A DNA stretch of 64,000 nucleotides from JASJCL01 sp050291585 (GTDB taxonomy: Bacteria; Desulfobacterota; Desulfobacteria; Desulfobacterales; Desulfosarcinaceae): the NCBI GenBank assembly GCA_050291585.1, contig JBNKKA010000002.1:12946-76945 (forward strand), read 5' to 3'. This document shows, piece after piece, positions 15,879 through 25,170 of the stretch (positions are counted from its first letter, which is position 1; every line of letters starts with the position of its first letter). Position numbers and translations under genes: made by a program. Under the pieces are notes generated by a model, which was not told where the DNA came from, searched no databases, and saw nothing but the letters and a program-made list of their open reading frames with translations.

Positions 15879-16919
15879 ATGCCTAAAATAAGGACAGCCG
15901 TCATCGGCTATGGCCTTTCGGCAACGGTTTTTCATCTGCCCCTCATTGCCCACAACGATGCCTATGAGCTGGTGGCCGTCAGCACCAGCCAGGATGAGCG
16001 CGTCCGCTCTGAATGGCCAGCCATTGATTGCTATCCCACCGGCGAGGCGCTGATCGAAAAGGCCGCTGCCGACCTGGTGATCGTCACGGCTCCCAACGAG
16101 GTCCATTTCGATCTGACCCGGGCCGCGCTGCGGGCCGGCCGGCTTGTGGTCATTGAAAAACCCATGGCCAACACGCTGACCGAAGGGCGGGCCCTCCTCG
16201 CCCTGTCGCAAGAAACCGGTCGTCTGCTGGTCCCCTTTCACAACCGGCGCTGGGATGGGGATTTTTTGACGATCGAGAAGCTGATCCAAACCGGCCGACT
16301 GGGTGAGGTGCACCACTTCGAATCCCATTTCGACCGCTTCAGGCCCCATGTGCGCGATCGCTGGCGCGAACAGCCCGGTCCGGGAGGCGGCGTCTGGTTT
16401 GACCTGGGCCCCCACCTCGTGGACCAGGCCCTCTGCCTGTTCGGTCCGCCCCTGGCCGTCACTGCCCGTTGTCTAAGTCTGCGGGAGCATTCCAAGGCCA
16501 CCGATAACTTCCACGTGCTCCTTCACTATCCTGCCTGCGAGGTGATCCTCCACGTCAGCACCTTCGCAGCGGGACCCAACATCCGCTTTCAGGTCCAGGG
16601 CACCGGCGGGAGCTTCGTGAAATATGGTCTGGATCCTCAGGAAGACCGGCTCAGAAGCGGCGCGCGACCCATCACCGCCCAATGGGCGTTGGAAGAAGAA
16701 GCCGCCTTCGGCACCCTCTATACCGACACGACGAGCGCCATCATCCCCACTGAATCGGGTGGATATCAGGCGTTCTATAATCAATTGGCAGCGGCCATCG
16801 ACGGCGGGGGGGACGCACCGGTCTCCGTGGATGACGCCCTTACGGGGATCGCCCTCATCGAACTCGCCGAGGAGAGTCATCGCCAGGGCAGGACCCTATC
16901 TTTTGATATGATGCTGTAA
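15879..16919 (+). CDS. Gfo/Idh/MocA-family oxidoreductase
   Basis: This 346-aa NAD(P)-dependent dehydrogenase family member has an N-terminal Rossmann fold (IRTAVIGYGLSATVFHLP). It also has the family EKP motif (LVVIEKPMANTLTEG near residue 90), HNRRWDGDF, and a C-terminal alpha/beta domain with GGVWFDLGPHLVDQAL. The family acts on sugars, inositol or related polyols; the substrate here is not indicated by neighbours. AGGAAAAGC precedes the ATG. Confidence 0.88.
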   Translation: MPKIRTAVIGYGLSATVFHLPLIAHNDAYELVAVSTSQDERVRSEWPAIDCYPTGEALIEKAAADLVIVTAPNEVHFDLTRAALRAGRLVVIEKPMANTLTEGRALLALSQETGRLLVPFHNRRWDGDFLTIEKLIQTGRLGEVHHFESHFDRFRPHVRDRWREQPGPGGGVWFDLGPHLVDQALCLFGPPLAVTARCLSLREHSKATDNFHVLLHYPACEVILHVSTFAAGPNIRFQVQGTGGSFVKYGLDPQEDRLRSGARPITAQWALEEEAAFGTLYTDTTSAIIPTESGGYQAFYNQLAAAIDGGGDAPVSVDDALTGIALIELAEESHRQGRTLSFDMML

Positions 16920-16932
16920 AAGAAACAGGGGA

Positions 16933-18054
16933 TCACGCCAGCAGGTCGGCCACATGGTCGGCGATGGCCAGGCTGCTGGTCAGGCCGGGACTCTCGATGC
17001 CGATGCAGTTCACCAGGCCGGGGAGCCCTTTGTCCGACTCCTCGTTGATGACGAAGTCCCGCACCCCATCGCCCGGCTTCTGCAGCTTGGGGCGGATGCC
17101 CGCCATCTCCGGCTGCAGCCAGTCGGATTGGAGACCGGGCAAGTAGCGTGCGGCGGCCTTGAAAAAGGCCTCGCGGTGGTCGGAATCGACGCTGTAGTCC
17201 AGATCACCGTCGGGCAAATAGATAGCGTTGGGGCCGAACTTGATCCGCCCGGCCAGATCGAGGGTGGCGTGGATGCCCAAACCGACGGTATTGGGCAGAG
17301 GCACCGGGTAGACCAGGTGGTTGATGAAGCCTGCGGGCGCCTCGCAGCTGAAGTACTCCCCCTTCCACAAGTGCAGGCGATACCCCCAGGCATCGAGGTC
17401 GATGCCCGTGGAGGCCGCCACCCGGTCGGCCCCCAGGCCGGCGCAGTTGATCACCCGGCGGGAAAAGAAACGATCCTCCTCCCCGTCGGGATAGCGCACG
17501 ACCACATCGAACCCGCCGCCATCTCGGGGGACGAGCTTCTCCACCGTGGTTTGATAGACGATCTCGCTGCCGTTCCTGCGGGCTGCTGACAAGAGGTGAC
17601 GCATGAGGCGATGGCTGTCGATGATGCCCGTAGAGGGAGAGAACAAAGCCGCCTTAGCCTTGGCCTGGGGCTCCATCTGTCTGGCCCTTGCTCCTGAGAT
17701 CCGCTCCAGGTCGTCGACACCATTGGCCCTGGCCTTCTCCACAATGAGGTCCAACTGCCCGGCCTCTTGGGTATCGGTGGCCACAAGGAGTTTGCCGCAT
17801 CGGCGGTAGGGGATTTTGGCCGACTGCAACCGCTGGTAAAGCATATGCCGGCCCTGGACACAGAGCCTTGCCTTGAGGGAACCGGCGGTGTAGTAAATAC
17901 CGGCGTGGATCACTTCGCTGTTGCGACTGCTGGTCTCCTGGCCGAAGCTGGAATTTCGCTCGACCACGAAGAGGGGGCGCTTGTTTTCCGAGAGCCGGGC
18001 GGCCACGGCCAGGCCGACCACTCCGGCGCCGATGATGGTGGTATCGATCTGCAT
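16933..18054 (-). CDS. lhgO: L-2-hydroxyglutarate oxidase-like FAD oxidoreductase
   Basis: The protein begins MQIDTTIIGAGVVGLAVAAR, a dinucleotide-binding motif of DAO-type FAD enzymes. SSRNSEVIHAGIYY and the later PNTVGLGIH and MAGIRPKL segments match the LhgO/L2HGDH group, which oxidises L-2-hydroxyglutarate to 2-oxoglutarate. Length is 373 aa. The start at 18054 is preceded by GATGAGGAACCG; the frame open upstream adds 16 unlikely residues. It converges with the Gfo/Idh/MocA gene. A general amino- or hydroxy-acid oxidase cannot be excluded. Confidence 0.8.
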   Translation of the reverse strand: MQIDTTIIGAGVVGLAVAARLSENKRPLFVVERNSSFGQETSSRNSEVIHAGIYYTAGSLKARLCVQGRHMLYQRLQSAKIPYRRCGKLLVATDTQEAGQLDLIVEKARANGVDDLERISGARARQMEPQAKAKAALFSPSTGIIDSHRLMRHLLSAARRNGSEIVYQTTVEKLVPRDGGGFDVVVRYPDGEEDRFFSRRVINCAGLGADRVAASTGIDLDAWGYRLHLWKGEYFSCEAPAGFINHLVYPVPLPNTVGLGIHATLDLAGRIKFGPNAIYLPDGDLDYSVDSDHREAFFKAAARYLPGLQSDWLQPEMAGIRPKLQKPGDGVRDFVINEESDKGLPGLVNCIGIESPGLTSSLAIADHVADLLA

Positions 18055-18124
18055 CGGTTCCTCATCTTTAATTAACGATTTATCGAATAGTCCAACTACC
18101 AATGATAGCGGAGGAGATCAAGGC

Positions 18125-18484
18125 ATGCCCACAATCGAAGACGCCCCCCTGACCCTCAACACCCTCCAGGAGACCGTTGACCAATGGGTGCGGACTTACG
18201 GGGTGCGCTATTTTTCGGAGCTGACCAATACGGCCGTCCTCATGGAGGAGGTGGGTGAGTTGGCCCGCCTAATGGCTCGGCACTTCGGCGACCAGAGCTT
18301 CAAACGCGCCCAAACGCCCACCGACACGACCGCAAGCCTGGGGGACGAGATGGCCGACATCCTCTTCGTCCTGGTCTGCTTGGCCAACCAGACCGGGGTG
18401 GACCTACAAACCGCCATGCGACGCAACCTCGCCAAAAAGACCGCCCGTGACAAAGAGCGCCACCGCAACAACCCCAAGCTGTAA
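18125..18484 (+). CDS. MazG-like nucleotide pyrophosphohydrolase
   Basis: The 119-aa protein has the MazG-type metal-binding pattern MEEVGELARLM (EExxE) and DEMADILFVLV (ExxD). Such enzymes hydrolyse NTPs or dNTPs to NMP and pyrophosphate, a housecleaning role. GCGGAGGAGATC lies just upstream of ATG 18125. It is divergent from the lhgO-like gene, with only 70 nt between the starts. Confidence 0.85.
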   Translation: MPTIEDAPLTLNTLQETVDQWVRTYGVRYFSELTNTAVLMEEVGELARLMARHFGDQSFKRAQTPTDTTASLGDEMADILFVLVCLANQTGVDLQTAMRRNLAKKTARDKERHRNNPKL

Positions 18485-18492
18485 ACTAGCGT

Positions 18493-19854
18493 TCAGGCGC
18501 TCTGCCCGGAGCTGACCCCCACCGCGTCCTTGCCGCGCGCCTTGATGTGAAACATGGCCTTGTCCGCCAGGGCCAGAAGTCCCACGCGGTCCTCGGCATC
18601 TTCGGGGTAAGTGGCGATGCCGAAGCTGGCAGACAAACCCACCTGCAACCCTTGACGTTCAAGGTAGACCGTCGCTTTCATACGCTGACGGATTGCCTCC
18701 ACCTGTTCAAGGGCGCCGGCCTTGCCGATGCGCGGCAACACCAAAACGAATTCATCGCCCCCATAGGCCACCCCGAAGGCCGGGTCGCGCAGTTCCGCCT
18801 TGAGGGTGGCCGCCACCTCTTTGAGGGCCAGGCTGCCATTGAGGTGACCGTAGGTGTCCACCACGGTCTTGAAGTTGTCCATGTCGAGGAAAACCAGAGA
18901 GAAGGGTTCGCCACGGGCTTTGCTGTCCTGGATCAACTGGTCGAGCACCTTGTAGAGATAACGGGTGTTGAACAGGTCGGTGAGGCTGTCGTGGTTTGCC
19001 AAGTAACGAAAACGCTCCCGACTGCGGCGCACTTGCTCCTCAGCTATGCGCTTGTCGGTGTTGTCCACCAGAATCCCTTCGATGAAGGGCACCCCATGGC
19101 GGTCAGCGGCCAGGCGGGCGTTTACCAGGGCCCACACCGGCTTGCCGTCCCGGTTACGCAGCTCCAACTCATAGTTGGTAAGCACTTTGCGCTTTTTCAG
19201 ATCGGCCACCATGCGCTGGCGGTCAGCGAGGTTGGCATAGAGGGTCTTGGCGCCGCCGGGTTGCCCGAGGAGCTCGCTCTGGTCATAGCCGAATGTGCGC
19301 GCAAAGGCTGGGTTGACTCGCAGCAGACGGCCATCGAGACTGCTCTGGTACATCCCCTGGGCGGCGTTCTCGTACATGCCGCGGTAACTCGCCTCGGCCC
19401 GCTTGAGATCCTCCTGGGCCTGTTTGAGTTCCGTCAGATCGGTGAGAAAGACCAGATAGCCGCTGGGCTCCCCTTCGCCATCGGAGAGGATGCTGCGTTT
19501 GAACAGCAGGGACATCTGGTCGCCCTTGCTGGTGTCGAAAAGCGCTTCAAAACTCAAGTGGGCCTTGGAGGCGAAGTGGATGTAAACACTCTCCTTATGA
19601 TAGAGCTCCTCCACAAGGCGCCCCAGCAGGGTTTTGCTATCGTAGCCCAAAAGCCCCTCCAGGGCGGTGTTGGTGCCGACGATGCGATGATCCAGATCTA
19701 ACTGCAGGAAACCTTCCGAGGTGGCGTCGATGACGCGTCGGTACTTGGCAAGACTCTCCTGAATCTTGTCGCGACACTGCTGTCGCAGGGATTCCAGGGC
19801 CGCTTCTAATTCTTGGATGCGGGTGGCGGGATCGCTGGGAGTGGGCTTCTCCAT
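18493..19854 (-). CDS. PAS-PAS-GGDEF diguanylate cyclase
   Basis: A 453-aa cytoplasmic protein. It has a short coiled-coil N-terminus (about 10-40), two PAS domains (about 40-150 and 155-285, the second with a PAC motif), and a GGDEF domain with the signature intact at residues 365-369 (YGGDEF). GGDEF proteins make c-di-GMP from GTP. The usual ND-x-x-GH-x-x-GD motif reads VDTYGHLNGS, so the second Asp is Ser. There is no RxxD inhibitory site before GGDEF. No membrane segment is seen, so the PAS domains probably sense an internal signal. Confidence 0.9.
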   Translation of the reverse strand: MEKPTPSDPATRIQELEAALESLRQQCRDKIQESLAKYRRVIDATSEGFLQLDLDHRIVGTNTALEGLLGYDSKTLLGRLVEELYHKESVYIHFASKAHLSFEALFDTSKGDQMSLLFKRSILSDGEGEPSGYLVFLTDLTELKQAQEDLKRAEASYRGMYENAAQGMYQSSLDGRLLRVNPAFARTFGYDQSELLGQPGGAKTLYANLADRQRMVADLKKRKVLTNYELELRNRDGKPVWALVNARLAADRHGVPFIEGILVDNTDKRIAEEQVRRSRERFRYLANHDSLTDLFNTRYLYKVLDQLIQDSKARGEPFSLVFLDMDNFKTVVDTYGHLNGSLALKEVAATLKAELRDPAFGVAYGGDEFVLVLPRIGKAGALEQVEAIRQRMKATVYLERQGLQVGLSASFGIATYPEDAEDRVGLLALADKAMFHIKARGKDAVGVSSGQSA

Positions 19855-20169
19855 AAGAGTTTTCCTTTAGGCCCTTGTGGTCGCAATCTTTCGATCGACG
19901 CTGCGGTAAATGGTTTCAGGTCTTTAAAATAGCGCTAACATCTGGTCTTTTTTATAATAACGCCCAACCCGCCGATTAACAAGTGCCCGGGTGGAAGATA
20001 TCGCGGCCTATCCTTCTGGAATGCAAAACAGTTTTCAATCGCGCGCCAGCGTGCTACCGTCGGCGGTGCTAGCGGCGGCGTGCCCGCCCAAGCGCAAAAG
20101 GCCAGACGCAACTCTACCGCTCTTGACTGCCAACCCCATAGAGATGGGCAAAAAAAGAGAAGGGCATCG
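19855..20169. other. Divergent intergenic region between the GGDEF gene and the RsbW-like gene
   Basis: These 315 bases separate two divergent starts and should hold both promoters. A TATAAT at 19953-19958 on the + strand sits in a T-rich run, but no good -35 lies 16-18 nt upstream. I see nothing else that I can name. Confidence 0.45.
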
Positions 20170-20676
20170 ATGCAACCCAACCTGCGTATGATTTTCCAAA
20201 GCCACCTGGAGCAGCTCAACCACCTCATGGGAGTGGCCAGAGCCTACCTCAAACCATTTGACCTGGGAAGCAAAGCGCGCTTCGCCGTGGAGCTCATCCT
20301 CGAAGAGGCCGTGACCAACGTCATCAACCATGGTTTCGAAGAAACCTCAGTGGGAGAGGCCTCTGCCGAGGAAGCCTCTACCGAAGGCAGCTCTTTTAGA
20401 GAAACCCATTTGATAGCGGTGAATCTGGCCATCATCGGAGATGAGATCCATCTGCAGGTGGCGGACGAGGGGCGCCCCTTCAACCCCCTCTCCGTGCCCC
20501 GCCTGGACGTGAGCCAGCCCTTCATGGAACGCCTTGAGGGCGGACTGGGCATCCACCTGGTGCGTCAGATGATGAACTCCATGGCCTATCGGCGCGAGGG
20601 AGAACGCAACATCTTCGAAATCTGGATCCGTGACCGCGATGGCAACGAAACCGACGATGGGAGCGAGAGCGTGTAA
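20170..20676 (+). CDS. RsbW-like serine kinase/anti-sigma ATP-binding protein
   Basis: The 168-aa protein is a stand-alone HATPase_c_2 domain. The N box is EEAVTNVINHGF, the G1 box DEGRPFNPL and the G2 box EGGLGIHLVRQMMNS. RsbW/SpoIIAB-type proteins bind sigma factors or phosphorylate STAS antagonists. No STAS, PP2C phosphatase or sigma gene is beside it, so its partner is elsewhere. Between the N and G1 boxes is an extra Glu/Ala/Ser-rich stretch (about EETSVGEASAEEASTEGS), made of short DNA repeats. ATG 20170 follows AAGAGAAGGGC. Confidence 0.85.
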   Translation: MQPNLRMIFQSHLEQLNHLMGVARAYLKPFDLGSKARFAVELILEEAVTNVINHGFEETSVGEASAEEASTEGSSFRETHLIAVNLAIIGDEIHLQVADEGRPFNPLSVPRLDVSQPFMERLEGGLGIHLVRQMMNSMAYRREGERNIFEIWIRDRDGNETDDGSESV

Positions 20677-20792
20677 CCACCTTGACGATTAGGGCTCAAT
20701 AAGCAATAGTACGGCGCACTGAAAATAGTTAATAGATCGGGTGGGGTGGTCGACAAGGGTCGCAAACCTGCCATAGTCATCCAGGAGGACCC

Positions 20793-21002
20793 ATGCCTAT
20801 TTACGAGTACCAATGTGAATCCTGTGAATGCCAGTTTGAAACCCTGGTTTTCGGCAGCGACGAGTCAGACGTCACCTGTCCGAGCTGCTGCGGCACCACG
20901 GTCAAGAAGCTCATCTCGGCCGGCGCCATCCGGCCCCAGGGCATCCCCAGCGGCGGGGGCGGTTTCAAGGCCCCGGCCTGCAAGCCAAGCGCTGGTGGTT
21001 GA
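20793..21002 (+). CDS. FmdB-family zinc ribbon protein
   Basis: The 69-aa protein starts MPIYEYQCESCECQFE and has a second CPSC pair, the four-Cys zinc ribbon of the FmdB (putative regulatory) family. A Gly-rich tail follows. CCAGGAGGACCC precedes the ATG. Function is not established for most members. The strong hairpin at 21076 ends the transcript. Confidence 0.88.
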   Translation: MPIYEYQCESCECQFETLVFGSDESDVTCPSCCGTTVKKLISAGAIRPQGIPSGGGGFKAPACKPSAGG

Positions 21003-21075
21003 GGGATTTAGACGACGCCCCCCGGCGGGGGGCAGAAAAAGTGGAGCGGCAACGCAATAGTGTCGGCCGCAAGCT

Positions 21076-21113
21076 CAAAAGGGGGTGGAGACATTTGTCT
21101 CCACCCCCTTTTG
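21076..21113. terminator. Strong bidirectional terminator hairpin
   Basis: An 18-bp perfect stem (CAAAAGGGGGTGGAGACA paired with its complement) has a 2-nt loop and A/T edges that give a T-run on both strands. It lies between two convergent genes, the FmdB-like gene and the beta-helix lipoprotein. Confidence 0.88.
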
Positions 21114-21195
21114 GCGTTTGGAAGTGTCAATTCATCATTTTTTCAGGTAGTCCCTGCTAACTATATTCGGGTACAGGGAGGGAGAACGCACCGCC

Positions 21196-24054
21196 CTATT
21201 CGGTCCTGAGGACCAATTGGTGCACATGGGCCTCGGTCCCCGTGCTGAAGCTGATGTATTCGGTGGCTACGCCAAAGACGTTTAAGTGCAAGCCGATGGA
21301 AAAACTGCTTCCCGGCGACGCATTGATGTCGGAAAGAGCGCTTGACGGCAGGGAGATCTCCAGGATCTGCCCCACATCACCCGGGCCCACCTGGGTCCGT
21401 ACATAACGCGTGCCGCCCCCCAGATCATTAAAGATGCCGGTCTCACCCGAGCCAGTTTGCTCTAGAGTCGTGGCATTCGTGGAGACATCATAAAGGTCCA
21501 GATCGTCAGATGTCAGTGTGCTAGTGTAGTTGGCGACCTCCAGACGCAGGACTGCCGCCACAACCGTATCACTGACGCTGTTCAACGCGAAAGTGAAATA
21601 GGAGCGATGCCGGGAACTGCCCAAGAGTCCGGTTGGGGTGCTGTCGTCATCCTGGTCATGATTACCGTCTTGATCATAGTGGCCCTGCTGGGCGGCATCC
21701 AGGACGGGATTCGGCCGGTCAGGGTCCAGATCAAAACGATATTCGAACGCATTGGTGACCCCGTCGCCATCCAAATCAGCAGCCCCATCATCAGCGTCGG
21801 CATCCAGCCCGTTAGTGTTTTCCCAATAGTCCGGCATCCCATCGGCGTCGCCATCGACGAACTCATCGGCCCCCATATCGCCGCCGAATCCCTGGGGCCG
21901 GGTTTCGCCGTCGATGTCGGTCTCCGGCGCCGAGGCATCGTCCCCCCGGTCGACGCAGGGCGACCCCGGCCGCAGGTGGCCCTGGGCGTCCAGGAGGGGA
22001 TCTGCGTCGATGTTGCCGTCTGTCCCGGCCACACCGAACATGTCGGTATTGCTGTACTCGATGCTGGTCAGCGAAATGGCATCATCGTGAATGGCCACCC
22101 CCTGATCGGCCACGTTACCCCAGATGATGGAGTTGACGATGGTGAGCCTGCTGTCGTGGTTGTAAATGGCGCCGCCGACGGCGGAGGCGCTCCCGGTACC
22201 GACGGCCCGATTTGCGAAAAAAGTGCAGTTGGTGATGAAGGGGTCGCTGCCATTGTTGTAGATGGCACCACCGTACCCGGACGAATTGTGCCAGGCTTCG
22301 TTACCAAGGAAGATGGTGTTGGTGAGGGTGAGGGTGGCAGAGGCGTTGTATATCGCACCACCCCTGGCCATGCTGAGGCCCTCGGCAAGATTGCCCTGAA
22401 AATAAGAATCACTGATGGTCTGGATACCGCCGCCGAGGTAGATCGCCCCGCCCAGACCGCTGCTGCTCAGTCCTGCGTAGTTGTCGACAAACCGGCAGGC
22501 TGTGATCGTCGCATTCCCGCTACTGATATAGATCGCGCCGCCACCCGATCCATCCCCAGGGGCACGGTTATTGATGAAAATAGTGTTGCTGATGGAGGGA
22601 AACCCACCATTGTTAAAAATCGCACCGCCTTCGGAGGGCTGGGCGGTATTGGAGGTGAGGTTGTTCTCGAAGTGGCAATTCGCGATGACGGGGGAACCGC
22701 CCTCATTGTAAATGGCGCCCCCCTGCCCACTGACACCCGGAATATCCAGAGCGTTGTTGGAAATGGCGCAGTTGATCAGGTGGGGGGCGGCGTTGTCGAT
22801 GTAGATCCCACCCCCTTGGCCGTTGATGCTGGCGATGTGGCGGCCGTTCTGGATCGAGAGTCCATCGATGATGGCATCGGCGCTGATGAAAAGGCAGCGC
22901 GTATTATGGTCGCCGTCGATGATGGTCGTGTTGGCCGCTGGATCATGGGCATCGAGAAGTTCCTCGTCACCCCGAAACCCGCCGTAGATGGTTACCGCCT
23001 TGTTGACGCTGACCTGATTTGAGAGGGTGTAGGTGCCGCCCTTCATCCAGATGTCGCCGCTGTCGGACGAGGCATTGATGGCCGCCTGGAGGTTGTTGAA
23101 AGCCTGGACCCATGAGCTGCCGTCACCGCCGGCCGACGCACCGGCGTTCACAAAAACAACAGGGGAAAACACGGCCTGGATAGTGGTGTCAGCGCTGATG
23201 TTGGCAATCATGTAGGGATTCTGAGGCGCCACGGCTGACCCATTGATCAGCACAGAGGAGAGATAGAACCCCGGATCGGCCGTTAGGGTGAATGCGGGCG
23301 AGTCACCAAGGTTGACGGTCTGGGTTCCCGAGGGATCGATGCTGCCGCCCGTACCGGCGGAGGCGATAACGGTGAAAGTGGGGGGCGCGAAGGTGGCCTG
23401 GATGGTATGGGCCCCCGCCACATCGGCAAAGGTGTAGGTTGCTACCACCCCGGCGGAAGCACCGTCCACAACGACGTCCAGAATCTGGAAGTTGGTATCA
23501 GGGGTGATAGTAAAGGTTTGCGAGCCACCGGGATCCAAGCCGATGGTACCGCTGGGTTCGATGGAGCCGCCGCTGCCGGCTGACGCAACAATCGCGTATT
23601 GGCCTACCCGGATCATCTCTACGACGCCGACGTTGGTTGTCTGATCGACCGTAACGGTAATATCGGAGATCTCACCGCGCCACTCGGCGGTACCGCCGAT
23701 GAGCCCTTCGACCACAACCTGGTACCCGGATCCCGTCTCTATCTGGTCGATCACTCCGTGATGGTTTTCGATGTCGCATGGCCAGTTGCCTTCACCCTGG
23801 GTAGTTCCACCCGAGTCGATCACCATCGCCCGGATCGCTTCGATCCCATATGTAGTGCAAATGTCGATATCACCTGCCGCCCGGGAGTGGTCACTATCGG
23901 ATCCTGGGGTCATAAAAACGACTTTGAAGACGACACTGCCGGTGCTTCCCTGGCGAGTATCGCCACCACAAGCGGCCAGAATAAAGAGCCACAGCAGCAC
24001 AATAAGAATAAGGTAACGATTCCACGCCAGCCGATTCGCACGATGGGCATTCAT
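21196..24054 (-). CDS. Large beta-helix surface lipoprotein
   Basis: The roughly 950-aa product starts with a lipoprotein signal (hydrophobic YLILIVLLWLFILAACGG, lipobox LAAC). Two or three InlB-type bacterial repeats follow (ASAGSGGSIEPSG, ASAGTGGSIDPSG). Next is a long right-handed beta-helix of GGAIYN-type rungs (about 320-700), then a Ca-binding-like segment rich in DxDxDG (DGDADGMPDYW, DLDGDGVTNAFEY) and a C-terminal beta-sandwich. It is probably surface-exposed. Three nearby ATGs are possible (24075, 24069, 24054); I took 24054, whose GTGAGAG lies upstream and whose signal is compact. The ligand or role is unknown. Confidence 0.82.
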   Translation of the reverse strand: MNAHRANRLAWNRYLILIVLLWLFILAACGGDTRQGSTGSVVFKVVFMTPGSDSDHSRAAGDIDICTTYGIEAIRAMVIDSGGTTQGEGNWPCDIENHHGVIDQIETGSGYQVVVEGLIGGTAEWRGEISDITVTVDQTTNVGVVEMIRVGQYAIVASAGSGGSIEPSGTIGLDPGGSQTFTITPDTNFQILDVVVDGASAGVVATYTFADVAGAHTIQATFAPPTFTVIASAGTGGSIDPSGTQTVNLGDSPAFTLTADPGFYLSSVLINGSAVAPQNPYMIANISADTTIQAVFSPVVFVNAGASAGGDGSSWVQAFNNLQAAINASSDSGDIWMKGGTYTLSNQVSVNKAVTIYGGFRGDEELLDAHDPAANTTIIDGDHNTRCLFISADAIIDGLSIQNGRHIASINGQGGGIYIDNAAPHLINCAISNNALDIPGVSGQGGAIYNEGGSPVIANCHFENNLTSNTAQPSEGGAIFNNGGFPSISNTIFINNRAPGDGSGGGAIYISSGNATITACRFVDNYAGLSSSGLGGAIYLGGGIQTISDSYFQGNLAEGLSMARGGAIYNASATLTLTNTIFLGNEAWHNSSGYGGAIYNNGSDPFITNCTFFANRAVGTGSASAVGGAIYNHDSRLTIVNSIIWGNVADQGVAIHDDAISLTSIEYSNTDMFGVAGTDGNIDADPLLDAQGHLRPGSPCVDRGDDASAPETDIDGETRPQGFGGDMGADEFVDGDADGMPDYWENTNGLDADADDGAADLDGDGVTNAFEYRFDLDPDRPNPVLDAAQQGHYDQDGNHDQDDDSTPTGLLGSSRHRSYFTFALNSVSDTVVAAVLRLEVANYTSTLTSDDLDLYDVSTNATTLEQTGSGETGIFNDLGGGTRYVRTQVGPGDVGQILEISLPSSALSDINASPGSSFSIGLHLNVFGVATEYISFSTGTEAHVHQLVLRTE

Positions 24055-24214
24055 ATCTCTCACTTTCATTCCCATCTGTCAGTTTCTGAAACAATCCCGG
24101 TTACATGATGAGGCCTGGTCGATGGGGAGACCAATGTTATTGCGATTGCATGCTCGGTTGCCAGACCACAATAGAAAAAAACGGATCCGGCGACACCACG
24201 ACGCTTTGAGCCGC

Positions 24215-25165
24215 TCAGGCCGCTACCGGCGGCATGCGGGTGGGGAAGGAACGCGCCCGCTGGATATCGACGACCGATCCTTCGAAGGGTCCCTGGCGGC
24301 CCAGTTTGCAGGTGGCCATGGCGGCGCCGAAGTCGCCTGCAGCACCCGGGCTGCGTCCCGCCAGGCGTTGCAAGAGGTAGCCGGCCATGTAGGTATCCCC
24401 GCAGCCGGTGGGGTCGACCTCCGCTTCAGGCAGGAAGGCCGGAATTCGCTCCAGCCGTCCCTGGTGGAGAACCAACGAACCACGCCGCCCCAGGGTGACG
24501 ATCACCTCGGGAACCCCCCAGTCAGCGATGCGCCGGGCGGCTAGAGCCATGTCGCTGGTGCCCGTCAGCAGGCGGGCTTCATCTTCGCTGGCCTTGAGGG
24601 CCGTTACCGCCGGCAGAAAATCCTGTTTGGCCGGCCAGTCGCGCACGATGATGCGCGTGTCCACAACATGCCGCAGAAGGCCCTGGACATCCAGGGACAC
24701 CTGTCCCCGCCGGGCCAGGGCCGGAATCAGGTCGAGTTCGATATCCCCCGCCGTGAGGGGACCCAGGTGAAACCAGCGCGCCGCCACCCCGCCCAGATCG
24801 GCCCGAGTCAAGGATTCGGCCAAAGCGGTGACCGATTGCTCGCGGTGGTCGGGGCGCGTGTCCTTATAGCGGTTGACAAAACTGGTGGTGACGGCACTGG
24901 GCCCGACGTGCAGGGCGACCCCCTTTTCGCGAAGGGTCGCCAGGGCAAGGGCATCGAACGCATCGCCCGCCGCTCGGGTATAGGCGGCTATACGCAGGGC
25001 CTTGAACCCGCCCAGGGCCATGGCGGTGTAGTAAAAGGTCCCTCCCGGCAGGTTGGTGCTGCACCCCGGGGCTTCCACCCGGTCGCGGGTCAGGTGGCCG
25101 ACCACGCAGACATCGCAGGGGTGCGCTAAACCAGAATCCAGGCCTTTTGGGGGATGTTCGATCAT
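24215..25165 (-). CDS. PfkB-family carbohydrate/nucleoside kinase
   Basis: This 316-aa ribokinase-fold protein carries the PfkB signature DPTGCGDTYMAGY, with the catalytic Asp in GCGD, and an N-terminal GG-x-x-Y-type substrate region (LPGGTFYYTAMALGG). The family phosphorylates sugars or nucleosides with ATP. ATG 25165 lies 5 nt after the stop of the J-domain gene, so the two are probably one operon. The frame is open further upstream, but that part overlaps the J-domain gene. Confidence 0.85.
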   Translation of the reverse strand: MIEHPPKGLDSGLAHPCDVCVVGHLTRDRVEAPGCSTNLPGGTFYYTAMALGGFKALRIAAYTRAAGDAFDALALATLREKGVALHVGPSAVTTSFVNRYKDTRPDHREQSVTALAESLTRADLGGVAARWFHLGPLTAGDIELDLIPALARRGQVSLDVQGLLRHVVDTRIIVRDWPAKQDFLPAVTALKASEDEARLLTGTSDMALAARRIADWGVPEVIVTLGRRGSLVLHQGRLERIPAFLPEAEVDPTGCGDTYMAGYLLQRLAGRSPGAAGDFGAAMATCKLGRQGPFEGSVVDIQRARSFPTRMPPVAA

Positions 25166-25170
25166 GGTTC

